A stretch of 64,000 bases of DNA from Pseudopedobacter sp035496935 (GCA_035496935.1 DATJED010000015.1:83217-147216); one strand, 5' to 3'. Counted from the stretch's first letter, positions 1-8,546 are shown. A program made the numbers and translations. Notes: a model not told the origin generated them from the sequence alone.

Positions 1-900
1 AGCCGCAACTAGATTCTTCGCAATGTGGCGAGTAGCATAAGCCGCTGATCTGTCAACTTTTGATGGATCTTTTCCCGAAAAAGCGCCACCACCGTGGGCA
101 CCTTTACCGCCATAAGTATCCACAATAATTTTTCTGCCGGTTAAACCGGTATCACCATGAGGGCCACCGATTACAAACTTACCGGTTGGGTTAATATGAT
201 ACTTGATTTGGTCATTAAACAGTTTTTGAAGTTCTGGCTTTAAGCTAGCTTTCACTCTCGGGATTAAGATGGAAACAATATCATTCTTGATTTTTGCCAA
301 CATCTTTCCTTCTTCATCAAAATCATCATGTTGGGTTGATATTACAATGCTGTCAATCCTTATCGGCTGGTGGTTGTCATCGTATTCAATAGTAACCTGT
401 GATTTAGCGTCAGGGCGCAAATATTTAATCTCAGAATTTTCTCTTCTTAGGGCTGCCAGCTCAATCAATAATTTATGCGCTAAATCTAAAGCTAAAGGCA
501 TATAATTATCCGTTTCGTTTGATGCGTAACCGAACATCATGCCTTGGTCGCCGGCACCTTGCTCTTCAGGATTTGAGCGGTCAACACCTTGGTTAATGTC
601 TTGAGACTGCTCATGAATCGCCGATAAAATACCGCAAGAATTTGCTTCAAACATGTACTCAGATTTGGTGTAACCAATCTTTCTGATCACATCTCTGGCA
701 ATTTTTTGTACATCTAAATAAGTTTTTGATTTTACCTCTCCTGCTAACACTACCTGTCCGGTAGTCACAAGCGTTTCGCAGGCAACTTTCGAATCTTTAT
801 CAAAAGCCAAAAAATTATCGATTAAAGCATCTGATATTTGATCAGCAACTTTATCTGGGTGTCCTTCAGAAACTGACTCTGATGTAAATAAATAAGGCAT
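1..900 (-). CDS. metK: S-adenosylmethionine synthetase, partial (C-terminal part beyond window)
   Basis: Makes S-adenosylmethionine from methionine and ATP in the cytoplasm. Reading the minus strand from the ATG at 898-900 gives 300 uninterrupted codons to the window edge, beginning MPYLFTSESVSEGHPDKVAD, the hallmark N-terminus with the ATP-binding GHPDK motif. Further family signatures follow: GAGDQGMMFGYA near residue 117 and a GGxGAHGGGAFSGKD stretch near residue 275. The family is usually about 380-420 residues, so roughly the last quarter lies outside the window. It is divergent from the lipid kinase gene and preceded by a probable SAM-II riboswitch, so product feedback is the likely control. 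Confidence 0.97.
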   Translation of the reverse strand, partial: MPYLFTSESVSEGHPDKVADQISDALIDNFLAFDKDSKVACETLVTTGQVVLAGEVKSKTYLDVQKIARDVIRKIGYTKSEYMFEANSCGILSAIHEQSQDINQGVDRSNPEEQGAGDQGMMFGYASNETDNYMPLALDLAHKLLIELAALRRENSEIKYLRPDAKSQVTIEYDDNHQPIRIDSIVISTQHDDFDEEGKMLAKIKNDIVSILIPRVKASLKPELQKLFNDQIKYHINPTGKFVIGGPHGDTGLTGRKIIVDTYGGKGAHGGGAFSGKDPSKVDRSAAYATRHIAKNLVAA

Positions 901-970
901 ATTAAAAAAATTTATGTTTAACTGTTAAAGCGTAAGAGAAGAACGTGATTGCTTTAAACCGAAACGGGAT

Positions 971-1023
971 AATGTTTTAGCATTTTTTTTACGTGGTTGC
1001 AATCATTTTCAAATCATTCCACT
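971..1023 (-). ncRNA. probable SAM-II riboswitch aptamer in the metK leader
   Basis: On the minus strand the leader reads GTGG, then TGATTTGAAAATGATTGCAA, then CCAC, then a purine-rich stretch and GCTAAAACATT. This matches the order of the SAM-II (metA motif) aptamer: P1 stem GTGG/CCAC (1019-1022 with 993-996), TGATTT...TTGCAA loop, and the conserved GCUAAA. AATG in the loop can pair with CATT after GCTAAA, giving the H-type pseudoknot expected of the class. The position before metK fits. I see no clear intrinsic terminator before the ATG, so the expression platform is unresolved. Recognition is from memory of the consensus, not a covariance-model search. Confidence 0.75.
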
Positions 1024-1032
1024 ATCGTGGCA

Positions 1033-1040
1033 CAAAGGTA
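1033..1040 (-). promoter_or_regulatory. metK promoter -7 element (TACCTTTG)
   Basis: The minus strand carries TACCTTTG, matching the Bacteroidota -7 consensus TAnnTTTG. Transcription starting a few bases downstream would begin at about 1027, directly at the 5' edge of the SAM-II aptamer, which supports both calls. The -33 region is only TTTT-like. Confidence 0.55.
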
Positions 1041-1105
1041 TAACATTTTTTAATTTCCGGAAAAATTAGAATTACTTTGTACCGTTATAATATAAAATCA
1101 AATTT

Positions 1106-1978
1106 TTGAAACAACGCATCTTATTTATTGTGAACCCAATTTCGGGCGGATTAAACAAGGTTTTTATTCCGAATTTAATTGATAGGAATTTGGACTGTCA
1201 GAAATTTGACGCAAAAATTATATATACCACCCATCAGGCGCATGCAAAACATTTAGCTGAAGAAGCCATAGCCGGAGAGACAGATATTGTGGTGGCTGTT
1301 GGCGGCGACGGGACAATAAACGAAGTTGCAGGAGTTTTAGAATCATCAAATAAAACCATGGCTATCGTTCCCTGCGGATCAGGAAACGGTTTGGCCAGAA
1401 CATTGGGAATACCTTTAGATAATGCGCAAGCCATAGCAAAAATCAATCAATTAAAAACCACAGCAATAGATGTTGGGCTTTTAAATGATAAAAAATTCTT
1501 TAACATGGCAGGGATGGGATTTGACGCACACATTAGCGCTCATTTTGCTAATAGTGTAAAAAGAGGGTTTATAGGCTATATTAAATCTACTTTACAAGAA
1601 GTGGCAAATTATAAGCCACAGCAATACACCATCATTATCGATGGCGAATCTATAAAAACCGAAGCTTTTATGTTAAGCGTGGCAAATTCATCGCAATATG
1701 GCAACAATGCGCATATATCGCCAACGGCATCTACGCAAGATGGTTTATTGGACATCTGCATTATCAAGCCTTTTCCTTTGAGGATTTTTCCGATTTTAGG
1801 CTATCGGATGTTTGCAAAAACCACATCAAAATCCAAATATGTAGATATAATAAAAGCTACCGATTTTGAGATTCACAGAACTACTGAAGGACCGGTACAT
1901 GTTGATGGCGAACCATTTTTAATGGGAAAAACCTTAAAAGTGGGCATTAAACCGCTGGCGTTAAAGATTATAGTTTAA
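1106..1978 (+). CDS. diacylglycerol kinase family lipid kinase (YegS/BmrU type)
   Basis: Cytoplasmic ATP-dependent lipid kinase, probably acting on diacylglycerol or a related membrane lipid. At 290 residues it has the family's usual length. Visible motifs are NPISGG (residues 10-15, nucleotide-binding loop), GGDGTINEVAG (66-76, catalytic core) and GSGNGLAR (91-98). The C-terminal VHVDGEP segment is also typical. The start is TTG, placing the NPxSGG loop at the expected distance from the N-terminus. The next gene begins 10 bases after the stop, so the two are probably cotranscribed. The exact substrate cannot be read from sequence. Confidence 0.92.
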   Translation: MKQRILFIVNPISGGLNKVFIPNLIDRNLDCQKFDAKIIYTTHQAHAKHLAEEAIAGETDIVVAVGGDGTINEVAGVLESSNKTMAIVPCGSGNGLARTLGIPLDNAQAIAKINQLKTTAIDVGLLNDKKFFNMAGMGFDAHISAHFANSVKRGFIGYIKSTLQEVANYKPQQYTIIIDGESIKTEAFMLSVANSSQYGNNAHISPTASTQDGLLDICIIKPFPLRIFPILGYRMFAKTTSKSKYVDIIKATDFEIHRTTEGPVHVDGEPFLMGKTLKVGIKPLALKIIV

Positions 1979-1987
1979 ATTTAACAG

Positions 1988-2347
1988 ATGGAAAAAGATA
2001 AAAAATCGAGAAAATTCAGCGGATTTGATGGACTGGTATTTTCCACCAATCCAGATCAACAGTTAGATAGCTTTGAGGATACGCCAGAAGAAACTTTAAG
2101 TCCTAAACAGCAACAGTTACGGGTACAGCTTGATAAAAAACAGCGAGGCGGAAAAGCTGTTACACTAATTACCGGTTTTGTTGGTGGCGAGGAAGATCTG
2201 AAAGATTTGGGAAAGTTTTTAAAATCTAAATGTGGTGTTGGCGGAACGGTGAAAGACGGCGAGATTTTAATCCAGGGAGATTTTAGACAAAAAGTTCTGG
2301 ATCTTTTGATTTCTAAAGATTATAAAGTTAAAAAAGTGGGTGGATAA
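1988..2347 (+). CDS. translation initiation factor SUI1/eIF1-like protein (YciH family)
   Basis: Small basic protein of 119 residues whose second half is an SUI1/eIF1 domain. The segment from about residue 45 has the RGGKAVTLITGF loop, the KDLGKFLKSKCGVGGTVKDG core and the closing IQGDFRQKVLDLL helix of bacterial YciH proteins. The first 40 residues are acidic and low in complexity. Bacterial SUI1 proteins are linked to start-site fidelity and ribosome binding, but their role is not essential or fully settled. It sits 10 bases behind the lipid kinase gene. Confidence 0.9.
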   Translation: MEKDKKSRKFSGFDGLVFSTNPDQQLDSFEDTPEETLSPKQQQLRVQLDKKQRGGKAVTLITGFVGGEEDLKDLGKFLKSKCGVGGTVKDGEILIQGDFRQKVLDLLISKDYKVKKVGG

Positions 2348-2510
2348 GATTTAACAAAACTTTAACGTTTCCTTAACCACAGAATTAAAGATATTTTTTA
2401 CACTTGCCAAATTACTAACTGTTATTGTGTAACTTTTTAGTTTAAAGTTGCAAAAAATTAAAATAAAAAGGTTTTAATTTGGTTTTTAACCCTAAAATGA
2501 TTTTCATTGT

Positions 2511-2540
2511 AAAAGATTGTTCAGTGCGGACAATCTTTTT
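2511..2540. terminator. intrinsic terminator-like hairpin
   Basis: Perfect 10-base arms AAAAGATTGT (2511-2520) and ACAATCTTTT (2530-2539) flank a 9-base loop and are followed by further T residues. It lies in the 370-base gap between the SUI1-like gene and exbB, about 160 bases past the SUI1 stop. Because the arms start with A and end with T it could act on either strand. Confidence 0.6.
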
Positions 2541-2615
2541 TAATTTTAGCGTTATATATAGCGCAAAAGCGAAAAAGAAGCTTTCAAGCCGATTTAAAAC
2601 CAATTTTCAAAAATG

Positions 2616-2645
2616 TTTGATTTTAAAGTATAAATCATAAATTTG
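2616..2645 (+). promoter_or_regulatory. promoter of the exbB-exbD-tonB operon
   Basis: TTTG (2616-2619), an 18-base spacer and TAAATTTG (2638-2645) match the Bacteroidota housekeeping promoter TTTG-N17-23-TAnnTTTG. The predicted start of transcription near 2652 gives an A-rich leader of about 65 bases before the exbB ATG. The rest of the 2348-2717 gap holds only the hairpin at 2511-2540 and AT-rich sequence. Confidence 0.7.
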
Positions 2646-2717
2646 TTATTCGCATAAAAAAAACAATAATATAAACACACACATTAATTTAAATTTCAAA
2701 AACTAAAAACAAAAAAA

Positions 2718-3545
2718 ATGGCAAACGCACCAAAACCTACCACGGCTAACAAGGAGAACTCAAAGGGCTCAGGGATTTTCGCAGGACTAGCAATCGTTAT
2801 CTGTATTGTAATAGGTTGGCTCTTATTCTTATTTGTGATGGGAGACGGATCTAACTTTGAAGGTGGAGACAACGCTGGTCACCCACTACCAGGAAATTAT
2901 TTCGGGATGATTTACAAAGGGGGATATATAGTACCTTTCTTAATGTCAATGTTTTTAATGGTAATCGTTTTTTCAATCGAACGCTTTTTCGTTATCAACA
3001 AAGCAGCAGGAACCGGAAATGTAGATGCTTTCGTTAGAAAAGTACAAAGCTCTTTAGCTACAAACAACGTTGATGCAGCTATCAGCGAGTGCGATAAACA
3101 AAAAGGATCAGTTGCAGCGGTAATCAAATCTGGCTTAATTAAATACAAAGAAGTAGAAACAGAAACTTCAATGGATACAGAACAAAAATGTTTGGCTATC
3201 CAAAAAGATATCGAAGAAGCAACAGCATTAGAAATGCCAATGTTAGAGCAAAACTTAACCATCATCGCAACTTTAGTGTCAGTTGGTACATTAGGTGGTT
3301 TGTTAGGTACAGTAACAGGTATGATTAAAGCTTTCGCCGGTTTAGCAACAGCAGGTGCGCCAGATCAGGCACAATTGGCAAACGGTATTTCTGAGGCCTT
3401 AATTAACACAGCGACAGGTATTTCTACCTCATTATTTGCTGTACTTTCTTATAATTTCTTTACTTCTAAAATTGATAGCTTAACCTATTCAATTGACGAG
3501 GCCGGTTTCTCAATTGTACAAACTTACGCAGCTACGCACAAGTAG
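2718..3545 (+). CDS. exbB: MotA/TolQ/ExbB proton channel family protein
   Basis: Inner-membrane stator subunit that uses the proton gradient to power TonB. In 275 residues I see an N-terminal hydrophobic segment (about 22-42), a second (66-87) ending in IERF, a cytoplasmic loop of about 90 residues, and the paired glycine-rich helices typical of ExbB: SVGTLGGLLGTVTGMIKAFA (about 190-210) and ISEALINTATGISTSLFAVL (about 225-245). The order exbB-exbD-exbD-tonB and the matched promoter support the assignment. The N-terminal extension before the first helix is common in Bacteroidota versions. Confidence 0.93.
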   Translation: MANAPKPTTANKENSKGSGIFAGLAIVICIVIGWLLFLFVMGDGSNFEGGDNAGHPLPGNYFGMIYKGGYIVPFLMSMFLMVIVFSIERFFVINKAAGTGNVDAFVRKVQSSLATNNVDAAISECDKQKGSVAAVIKSGLIKYKEVETETSMDTEQKCLAIQKDIEEATALEMPMLEQNLTIIATLVSVGTLGGLLGTVTGMIKAFAGLATAGAPDQAQLANGISEALINTATGISTSLFAVLSYNFFTSKIDSLTYSIDEAGFSIVQTYAATHK

Positions 3546-3616
3546 TCTCAAAAGTTTTAGCTTGAGTTTTTTATAGAAAAACTCTGAATTCAATTGATAA
3601 CAAATAAAATAAGAAG

Positions 3617-4228
3617 ATGCCAAAAGTAAAAATCAAAAGAAAAAGCACCGTTACGGATATGACCGCAATGTGTGACGTAGCTTTCTTGCTACTAACTTTC
3701 TTTATCTTAACGGCAACTGCTAGGCAGCCAGAAGCATTACCTGTAGAAATACCATCTTCTACAGTAACTTTTAAGCTACCAGATACTGATATGTCTACCC
3801 TAACCGTAGGAGAAGACAAAGTATTTTTTGGAGTTGTTGGTCCGGATGTGAGAATTAATACTTTAGAGCGTATGGGCGAGCAGTACAACATGACTTTTAC
3901 AGACGAAGAGAAAAAACGTTTTTCTGTGATTGAGAACTTTGGAGTACCAGTGTCTAGTTTAAAACAGTTTATTGCTTTAGATCAGTCAGAAAGGATGAAA
4001 CTGGTTCAGCCAGGTATTCCTGCAGACTCGGGAGCAAACAACGAGTTAAAACAATGGATCTTGCAATCCAGATACGCCACTAAAGAGCTACACAATGTTG
4101 ATTTAAGATTCTCTATCAAAGGAGATTCAAAAGAAGAATATCCAACTATCAGAAAAGTTATTGATATCCTTCAAGATCAAAATATTAATAAATTTAGTTT
4201 AATCACTTCTTTAGAAGGGGTTGATTAA
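3617..4228 (+). CDS. exbD: ExbD/TolR family biopolymer transporter, first copy
   Basis: Single-pass inner-membrane partner of ExbB. A basic N-terminus (PKVKIKRKS) is followed by DMTAMCDVAFLLLTFFILTA (residues 14-33), which contains the conserved membrane aspartate needed for proton flow, then a periplasmic domain. At 203 residues it is longer than classical ExbD (about 140), with an insert in the periplasmic part around residues 75-150. Two different exbD genes in tandem are usual in this phylum's TonB loci. Confidence 0.92.
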   Translation: MPKVKIKRKSTVTDMTAMCDVAFLLLTFFILTATARQPEALPVEIPSSTVTFKLPDTDMSTLTVGEDKVFFGVVGPDVRINTLERMGEQYNMTFTDEEKKRFSVIENFGVPVSSLKQFIALDQSERMKLVQPGIPADSGANNELKQWILQSRYATKELHNVDLRFSIKGDSKEEYPTIRKVIDILQDQNINKFSLITSLEGVD

Positions 4229-4246
4229 TAGTTAAAATATAGCAAA

Positions 4247-4798
4247 ATGGCAGAATTAGATACCTCCGGCGGGGGTAATAAAAAGGGCGGCAAGGTAAGA
4301 AGTAAAAAGCAATCAACCCGGGTAGATTTAACAGCCATGGTGGATTTAGCTTTCTTGCTAATTACTTTCTTTATGCTAACTACTACCCTAGCCAAGCCTC
4401 AGGCAATGGACATGTTCATGCCTGATAAGGACGAAAAAAACCCAGACGAGGTTTTGGACGTTAAAGCTTCCAGAACGATGACTGTTTTATTAGGAGATGA
4501 CAATAAAATAGTTTGGTATATGGGCGTAATTGGAGATAATCCACCAACAGTTGATAACTTTGGAAAAAAAGGTATACGCGAATCACTTATTGAAAACAAC
4601 AAAAAAGTGATTGCAAATACCGGAAATCCGGAAAAAGGGCTAATGGTTATTATAAAACCTACAGATCAGTCAAATTACAAAAACTTTGTTGATATACTTG
4701 ACGAGATTAAAATTGCGGGTGTACCATCTTATGGTATCAACAATAAGATTGAGCCTGCTGAAATTAAGTTGATGAAAGACCAAGGCGCTTTTAAATAA
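4247..4798 (+). CDS. exbD: ExbD/TolR family biopolymer transporter, second copy
   Basis: Second ExbD-like subunit, 183 residues. A glycine/lysine-rich N-terminus leads into RVDLTAMVDLAFLLITFFML (about residues 25-44), again with the key aspartate in the membrane helix. The periplasmic domain diverges strongly from the first copy, suggesting the two form a heteromeric pair rather than being redundant. It starts 18 bases after the first copy. Confidence 0.92.
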   Translation: MAELDTSGGGNKKGGKVRSKKQSTRVDLTAMVDLAFLLITFFMLTTTLAKPQAMDMFMPDKDEKNPDEVLDVKASRTMTVLLGDDNKIVWYMGVIGDNPPTVDNFGKKGIRESLIENNKKVIANTGNPEKGLMVIIKPTDQSNYKNFVDILDEIKIAGVPSYGINNKIEPAEIKLMKDQGAFK

Positions 4799-4848
4799 AA
4801 TAATTTGAAAATTAACTCGTTTAATTTTATACCTAAAAAATAAAAATT

Positions 4849-5670
4849 ATGTCTAAACTGGACATCTTAAAAAAAGATTGGATTGATATAGTTTTTGCAG
4901 GTAGGAACAAAGAATACGGCGCCTATGAGCTTCGTAAAGACAATGTTAAAAATACCAACAAAGCTATCATCATTGGCGGCTTATTGTTCTCATTAGCAAT
5001 AGCTTCTCCAATTATTATAAAATATCTGCAGGGTTTTGCTCCTGAGGATATTAAGAAGAAAGAAAAACTAACGGAAGTTGTTTTGGCTACTCCTCCTCCT
5101 GTTGACGAGAAAGCGCCACCTCCGCCACCACCGGTTGAACCACCTCCACCAAAAGTGGATCAGGTGAAGTTTCCGCCACCGGTTGTAAAACCAGATGAGG
5201 AAGTGGTAGAAGAAGAACCGCCAACCGTTAAGGAGTTGGAGAAAGCAGACCCGGGACAGAAAACAATTAAGGGCGATCCGAATGCCGAGATTGTAATCAA
5301 CACACCGGTAGGCGAAGGTCCAATCAACCAAGAAAAAACTGAGGATACCAACCAAATTTTTACCAACGTAGAAGTTTTGCCAAGTTTCCCAGGCGGTATT
5401 GAGCAGTTTGGAAAATTCTTAAGTAAAAACTTAAGATATCCACCTGTTGCCCGTGATGCAGGAATCCAGGGAAGGGTTTTTTGCCAATTTGTGGTAGAGA
5501 AAGACGGATCCTTAACCGATATTAAAGTAGTTAGAGGAATTGGTGGTGGATGTGACGAGGAAGCCGTAAGGGTTTTGAAAAATTCACCTAGATGGAATCC
5601 GGGAGTACAAAACGGAAGAAATGTGCGTGTATCTTATACCATTCCAATCTTCTTCCAATTGCAACAATAA
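4849..5670 (+). CDS. tonB: energy transducer TonB
   Basis: Transmits proton-motive force from ExbB/ExbD to outer-membrane receptors. In 273 residues: cytoplasmic N-terminus, a membrane helix (about 40-60), a proline-rich periplasm-spanning region (about 80-130, with runs such as PPPPPPVEPPPP), and a TonB C-terminal domain (about 180-272) with FPGGIEQFGKFLSKNLRYP and the GRVFCQFVVEKDGSL strand. The N-terminal KEYGAYELRK motif is shared by many Bacteroidota TonB proteins. A strong hairpin begins 34 bases after its stop codon. Confidence 0.93.
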   Translation: MSKLDILKKDWIDIVFAGRNKEYGAYELRKDNVKNTNKAIIIGGLLFSLAIASPIIIKYLQGFAPEDIKKKEKLTEVVLATPPPVDEKAPPPPPPVEPPPPKVDQVKFPPPVVKPDEEVVEEEPPTVKELEKADPGQKTIKGDPNAEIVINTPVGEGPINQEKTEDTNQIFTNVEVLPSFPGGIEQFGKFLSKNLRYPPVARDAGIQGRVFCQFVVEKDGSLTDIKVVRGIGGGCDEEAVRVLKNSPRWNPGVQNGRNVRVSYTIPIFFQLQQ

Positions 5671-5676
5671 TTATTA

Positions 5677-5913
5677 ATGACATACCAAAAATTTTCAGAA
5701 AGACAGAAATCGCCCGCAAGGCGATTTCTGTTTATTTTAGGGATTGTGATGTTCATCCTATATTTTTTTATAGGTTTGGCCATCATTTTTTGGGATAAGT
5801 TTCCGTTGATGTACGGTGTTGATAGAATATGGAAAGTAGCTTTCGGTTTACTTTTAATCGTATATTCTTTTTTTAGATTTGTGAGACTCATCAATCAAAA
5901 GCAAAATGATTAA
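5677..5913 (+). CDS. small two-helix membrane protein of the TonB locus
   Basis: A 78-residue protein with a charged N-terminus (KFSERQKSPARRF) and two hydrophobic helices, about residues 18-40 and 52-68. It begins 7 bases after tonB and overlaps the next gene by 8 bases, so it belongs to this operon. I do not recognise a named family. Similar small proteins follow tonB in related genomes to my recollection. Its first codons coincide with a terminator-like hairpin (5704-5730). An alternative start at the ATG at 5749 would avoid the hairpin but lose the basic leader. Confidence 0.7.
   Translation: MTYQKFSERQKSPARRFLFILGIVMFILYFFIGLAIIFWDKFPLMYGVDRIWKVAFGLLLIVYSFFRFVRLINQKQND
5704..5730 (+). 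terminator. terminator-like hairpin between tonB and the downstream genes
   Basis: Perfect 11-base arms CAGAAATCGCC (5704-5714) and GGCGATTTCTG (5720-5730) enclose the 5-base loop CGCAA and are followed by TTTATTTT. This has the form of an intrinsic terminator, but it lies inside the start of the small membrane-protein gene, so it may attenuate transcription of the three genes after tonB. Confidence 0.6.
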
Positions 5914-6799
5914 AAAAAGTATAGCAAACTTTTTTCTTTTACCACTAATTGTAGTTATTCCTCTAATTTCCTGCAACCAAAGTAACAGCAAGGAAGAACA
6001 TATCACCTACGGGGAAAGTAAGTTGCTTGCCGATGAGTCTTTGTACCCTATTGTAGATGATGAATACGAAATTTTCTCAAACAGCTACAAAAGAGCCGAT
6101 ATTAAAATTACATATCTGCCAGAGCAGAATGTAATTGCTCATTTACTGGACGATAGCGCTTCAGTAGCCATTCTTTCACGGCAGTTGAGTAAAGAAGAAG
6201 CTAAATACTTTGAAGACAAAAAAATCATCATTAGAAGCACAAAATTTGCTATTGATGGTGTCGCACTGATTACCGGAAAAAGTAATCCAGATTCTTTAAT
6301 TACTATTGAAGAACTAAAAGAAGCATTTACAGGGAAAAGTCAAAAAACACGCAATTTTGTTTTTGATAACCCAAAGTCGAGCACAGTAGCATACTTAATG
6401 CAACTTACAGGCGTTAAAGAATTTCCAAAGAATGTTTATGCATTAAAAACCAATAAAGACGTTATTAAGTATGTTAACAAAAATCCAAACAGCGTAGGCA
6501 TTGTAAGCGTAGCTTGGATGAAAAGACCTACACCAGACATTGCGCCTGAAGTAGAAAATCTTAAGTTTTTAAGTGTAAAAACTAACAAAGGAACATACGA
6601 ACAGCCGTCGCAGAGCAACTTAAAACTTGATAATTATCCGTTAATTAGAGATTTATATTTAATAAATTGCCAAGGCAAGGCGGGTTTAGGCACAGGGTTT
6701 GCCTCTTTCCTCGCCAGTGAAATGGGGCAGAGAATAATTTTAAAATCTGGTTTAGCACCGGACTCTTTACCTAGCAGACAGTTACAATTCAGAAATTAA
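5906..6799 (+). CDS. PstS-like phosphate/anion substrate-binding lipoprotein
   Basis: Predicted lipoprotein of 297 residues with a hydrophobic leader ending in the lipobox LISC (about residues 20-23). The mature part resembles the periplasmic binding fold of PstS-like proteins: GVALITGKSNPDSLITIEEL, then the GTGFASFLASEMGQRIILKSG stretch near the C-terminus is a family hallmark. Sitting between a TonB system and a TPR protein is a conserved Bacteroidota arrangement. No phosphate ABC transporter genes are near, so it probably serves the energy-transduction complex. Ligand unknown. Confidence 0.82.
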   Translation: MIKKSIANFFLLPLIVVIPLISCNQSNSKEEHITYGESKLLADESLYPIVDDEYEIFSNSYKRADIKITYLPEQNVIAHLLDDSASVAILSRQLSKEEAKYFEDKKIIIRSTKFAIDGVALITGKSNPDSLITIEELKEAFTGKSQKTRNFVFDNPKSSTVAYLMQLTGVKEFPKNVYALKTNKDVIKYVNKNPNSVGIVSVAWMKRPTPDIAPEVENLKFLSVKTNKGTYEQPSQSNLKLDNYPLIRDLYLINCQGKAGLGTGFASFLASEMGQRIILKSGLAPDSLPSRQLQFRN

Positions 6800-6816
6800 C
6801 CTTAAATAAATTGTAT

Positions 6817-8493
6817 ATGAATATAGTTAAGAAGATAGCATTAGGAACAATGAGCGTTATGTTTATTGCTTCCGCTACTAAGGCTCAAAGCCTTGAGGAT
6901 GCAAGAAAAGCCGTAAACGCGGAACAATTTCAAAAGGCAAAATCATTATTTGCTAATTTGGTAAAAAACCAACCCACTCCCGAAAATTATTTTTATTACG
7001 GAGATCTTTATTTACAGTTAAACATGCCCGATTCTGCTAAAGCAGTTTTCCAAAAAGGTATTGCCGCAGATGATAAGGGGAAATATATGCTTAATGAAAT
7101 AGGCTTAGGTACTGTAGATCTTTTTGAGAAAAACCCTTCTGGCGCACAAGGCCATTTCGCAAAAGCCACAGAAGATATGCGTAAAAAGGATTTCTTGGAG
7201 TATATCTACATTGGTAAAGCCTATACTTACGAGCCGTCAAGAGATTTAACCAAAGCGTTTGAATGGTTTGACAAAGCCAAAGAGAACGGCGAAAAAGACC
7301 CAGAATTACATATTGCAATGGGTAATGCGTACAAAGCACAAAACAAAAATAGTGAAGCGGTTGCCGAGTACCAAAGAGCTATGAACTTAAAAGATAATCT
7401 TTTAGGTGTTGAAGTTAATATTGGCGAAATTTGGACACAAGCATTTAATTTTGAACTAGCAGAATCAACACTTAAAGGCGTTATTGCAAAAGACCCTAAC
7501 TATGGTCCTGCTTATAGAGCTTTAGCAGAAAACTATTACCGTTGGACTTCTGCTGCATCCGGAAGAAAAGCCGAGTTTTTAACAAAAGCGAAAGAAAACT
7601 ATTCAAAATATCTAGACCTTACAGATAGATCTGTTGATTCTCGTTACAGATATTTAATTTTCTTATTAAACGCCGGAGATTATGCAGGTTTAGAGAAAGC
7701 GGCAACTGAATTTATCAGTTCACCAGGTTATAACAAAGATTATATCTTAGCAAAAAGGTTTAAAGGCTATGCCGCTATTGAGGATAACAATAACCAACAA
7801 GGTATTGAAACATTAAATAGTTTTATGGCCGAAGTAGATGCCAAACGCTTAATAGCTGATGATTATTTATATTTAGGAAAAGCTTACCAAGCAGAAAAAC
7901 AAGATTCATTAGCAATAGCAAACTATGTTAAAGGCTATGAACTTGATACAACCAACAACGAAGTATTAGGAAACATTGCTAAAACTTATTTTTCTGCAAA
8001 AAAATACGACAAAGCGGCTGAGTACTATGGCAAGCTAACAAAACTGCCTAAAGCTTCTTTTGTAGATTGGTTTTATTTAGGATATTCTAACTATTTCCAC
8101 TATGCTAATTTGGTTAACAGCAATACAAAAGACACCTTACAAATTAAACAAACATTGTTAGCTGCTGATAGCGCTTTCACATACGTTGCCGAAAAAGCTA
8201 ATAATGCGGATGCGTATTTATACTTAGCAAGGGTAGAGTACTATTTGAATCCTGTTACAGAAAACGATAAAGTAAAAGCTGCTTTCGATAAGTTTGTAGA
8301 AATTACCAACGCTAAAGAAACCTTAACAGATGCCAATAAGAGAAATCTTTCTGAAGCTTATTCATCATTAGGCGCTTATTACATCAAAACAGATAAGGTA
8401 AAAGCTAAAGATTATTTTGAGAAAGCTTTGGCTTTGACACCAGATAATCAGCAGATAAAAGATGCTTTAGCGGCTATAAAAGCCGATAAGTAA
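6817..8493 (+). CDS. tetratricopeptide repeat protein of the TonB locus
   Basis: Secreted or periplasmic TPR protein of about 559 residues. The ATG at 6817 is preferred over an in-frame TTG two codons upstream because it starts the signal peptide MNIVKKIALGTMSVMFIASA, cleaved near AQS. The rest is TPR-like helical repeats: clear ones include the segments near residues 25-60, 165-195, 340-400 and the last 50 residues. It ends the operon at a strong terminator. Probably a scaffold for protein-protein contacts with the TonB or binding-protein neighbours; this last point is inference. Confidence 0.87.
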   Translation: MNIVKKIALGTMSVMFIASATKAQSLEDARKAVNAEQFQKAKSLFANLVKNQPTPENYFYYGDLYLQLNMPDSAKAVFQKGIAADDKGKYMLNEIGLGTVDLFEKNPSGAQGHFAKATEDMRKKDFLEYIYIGKAYTYEPSRDLTKAFEWFDKAKENGEKDPELHIAMGNAYKAQNKNSEAVAEYQRAMNLKDNLLGVEVNIGEIWTQAFNFELAESTLKGVIAKDPNYGPAYRALAENYYRWTSAASGRKAEFLTKAKENYSKYLDLTDRSVDSRYRYLIFLLNAGDYAGLEKAATEFISSPGYNKDYILAKRFKGYAAIEDNNNQQGIETLNSFMAEVDAKRLIADDYLYLGKAYQAEKQDSLAIANYVKGYELDTTNNEVLGNIAKTYFSAKKYDKAAEYYGKLTKLPKASFVDWFYLGYSNYFHYANLVNSNTKDTLQIKQTLLAADSAFTYVAEKANNADAYLYLARVEYYLNPVTENDKVKAAFDKFVEITNAKETLTDANKRNLSEAYSSLGAYYIKTDKVKAKDYFEKALALTPDNQQIKDALAAIKADK

Positions 8494-8514
8494 GCTTTTC
8501 GCTATTAATATAAT

Positions 8515-8546
8515 GCCCTGGTTCAGTTATGAATCAGGGCTTTTTT
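8515..8546 (+). terminator. intrinsic terminator of the TonB operon
   Basis: Arms GCCCTGGTTC (8515-8524) and GAATCAGGGC (8531-8540) with one G-T mismatch position, 6-base loop, then six T residues. It begins 22 bases after the TPR gene's stop. Confidence 0.85.

Noticed and set aside
2548..2563. GCGTTATATATAGCGC as an operator before exbB
   Set aside because: The symmetry is imperfect and short; by itself it is within chance for AT-rich sequence.
5068..5355. Open frame opposite tonB rich in W and R
   Set aside because: It mirrors the proline-rich codons of TonB; there is no start context or homology and it is wholly inside tonB.
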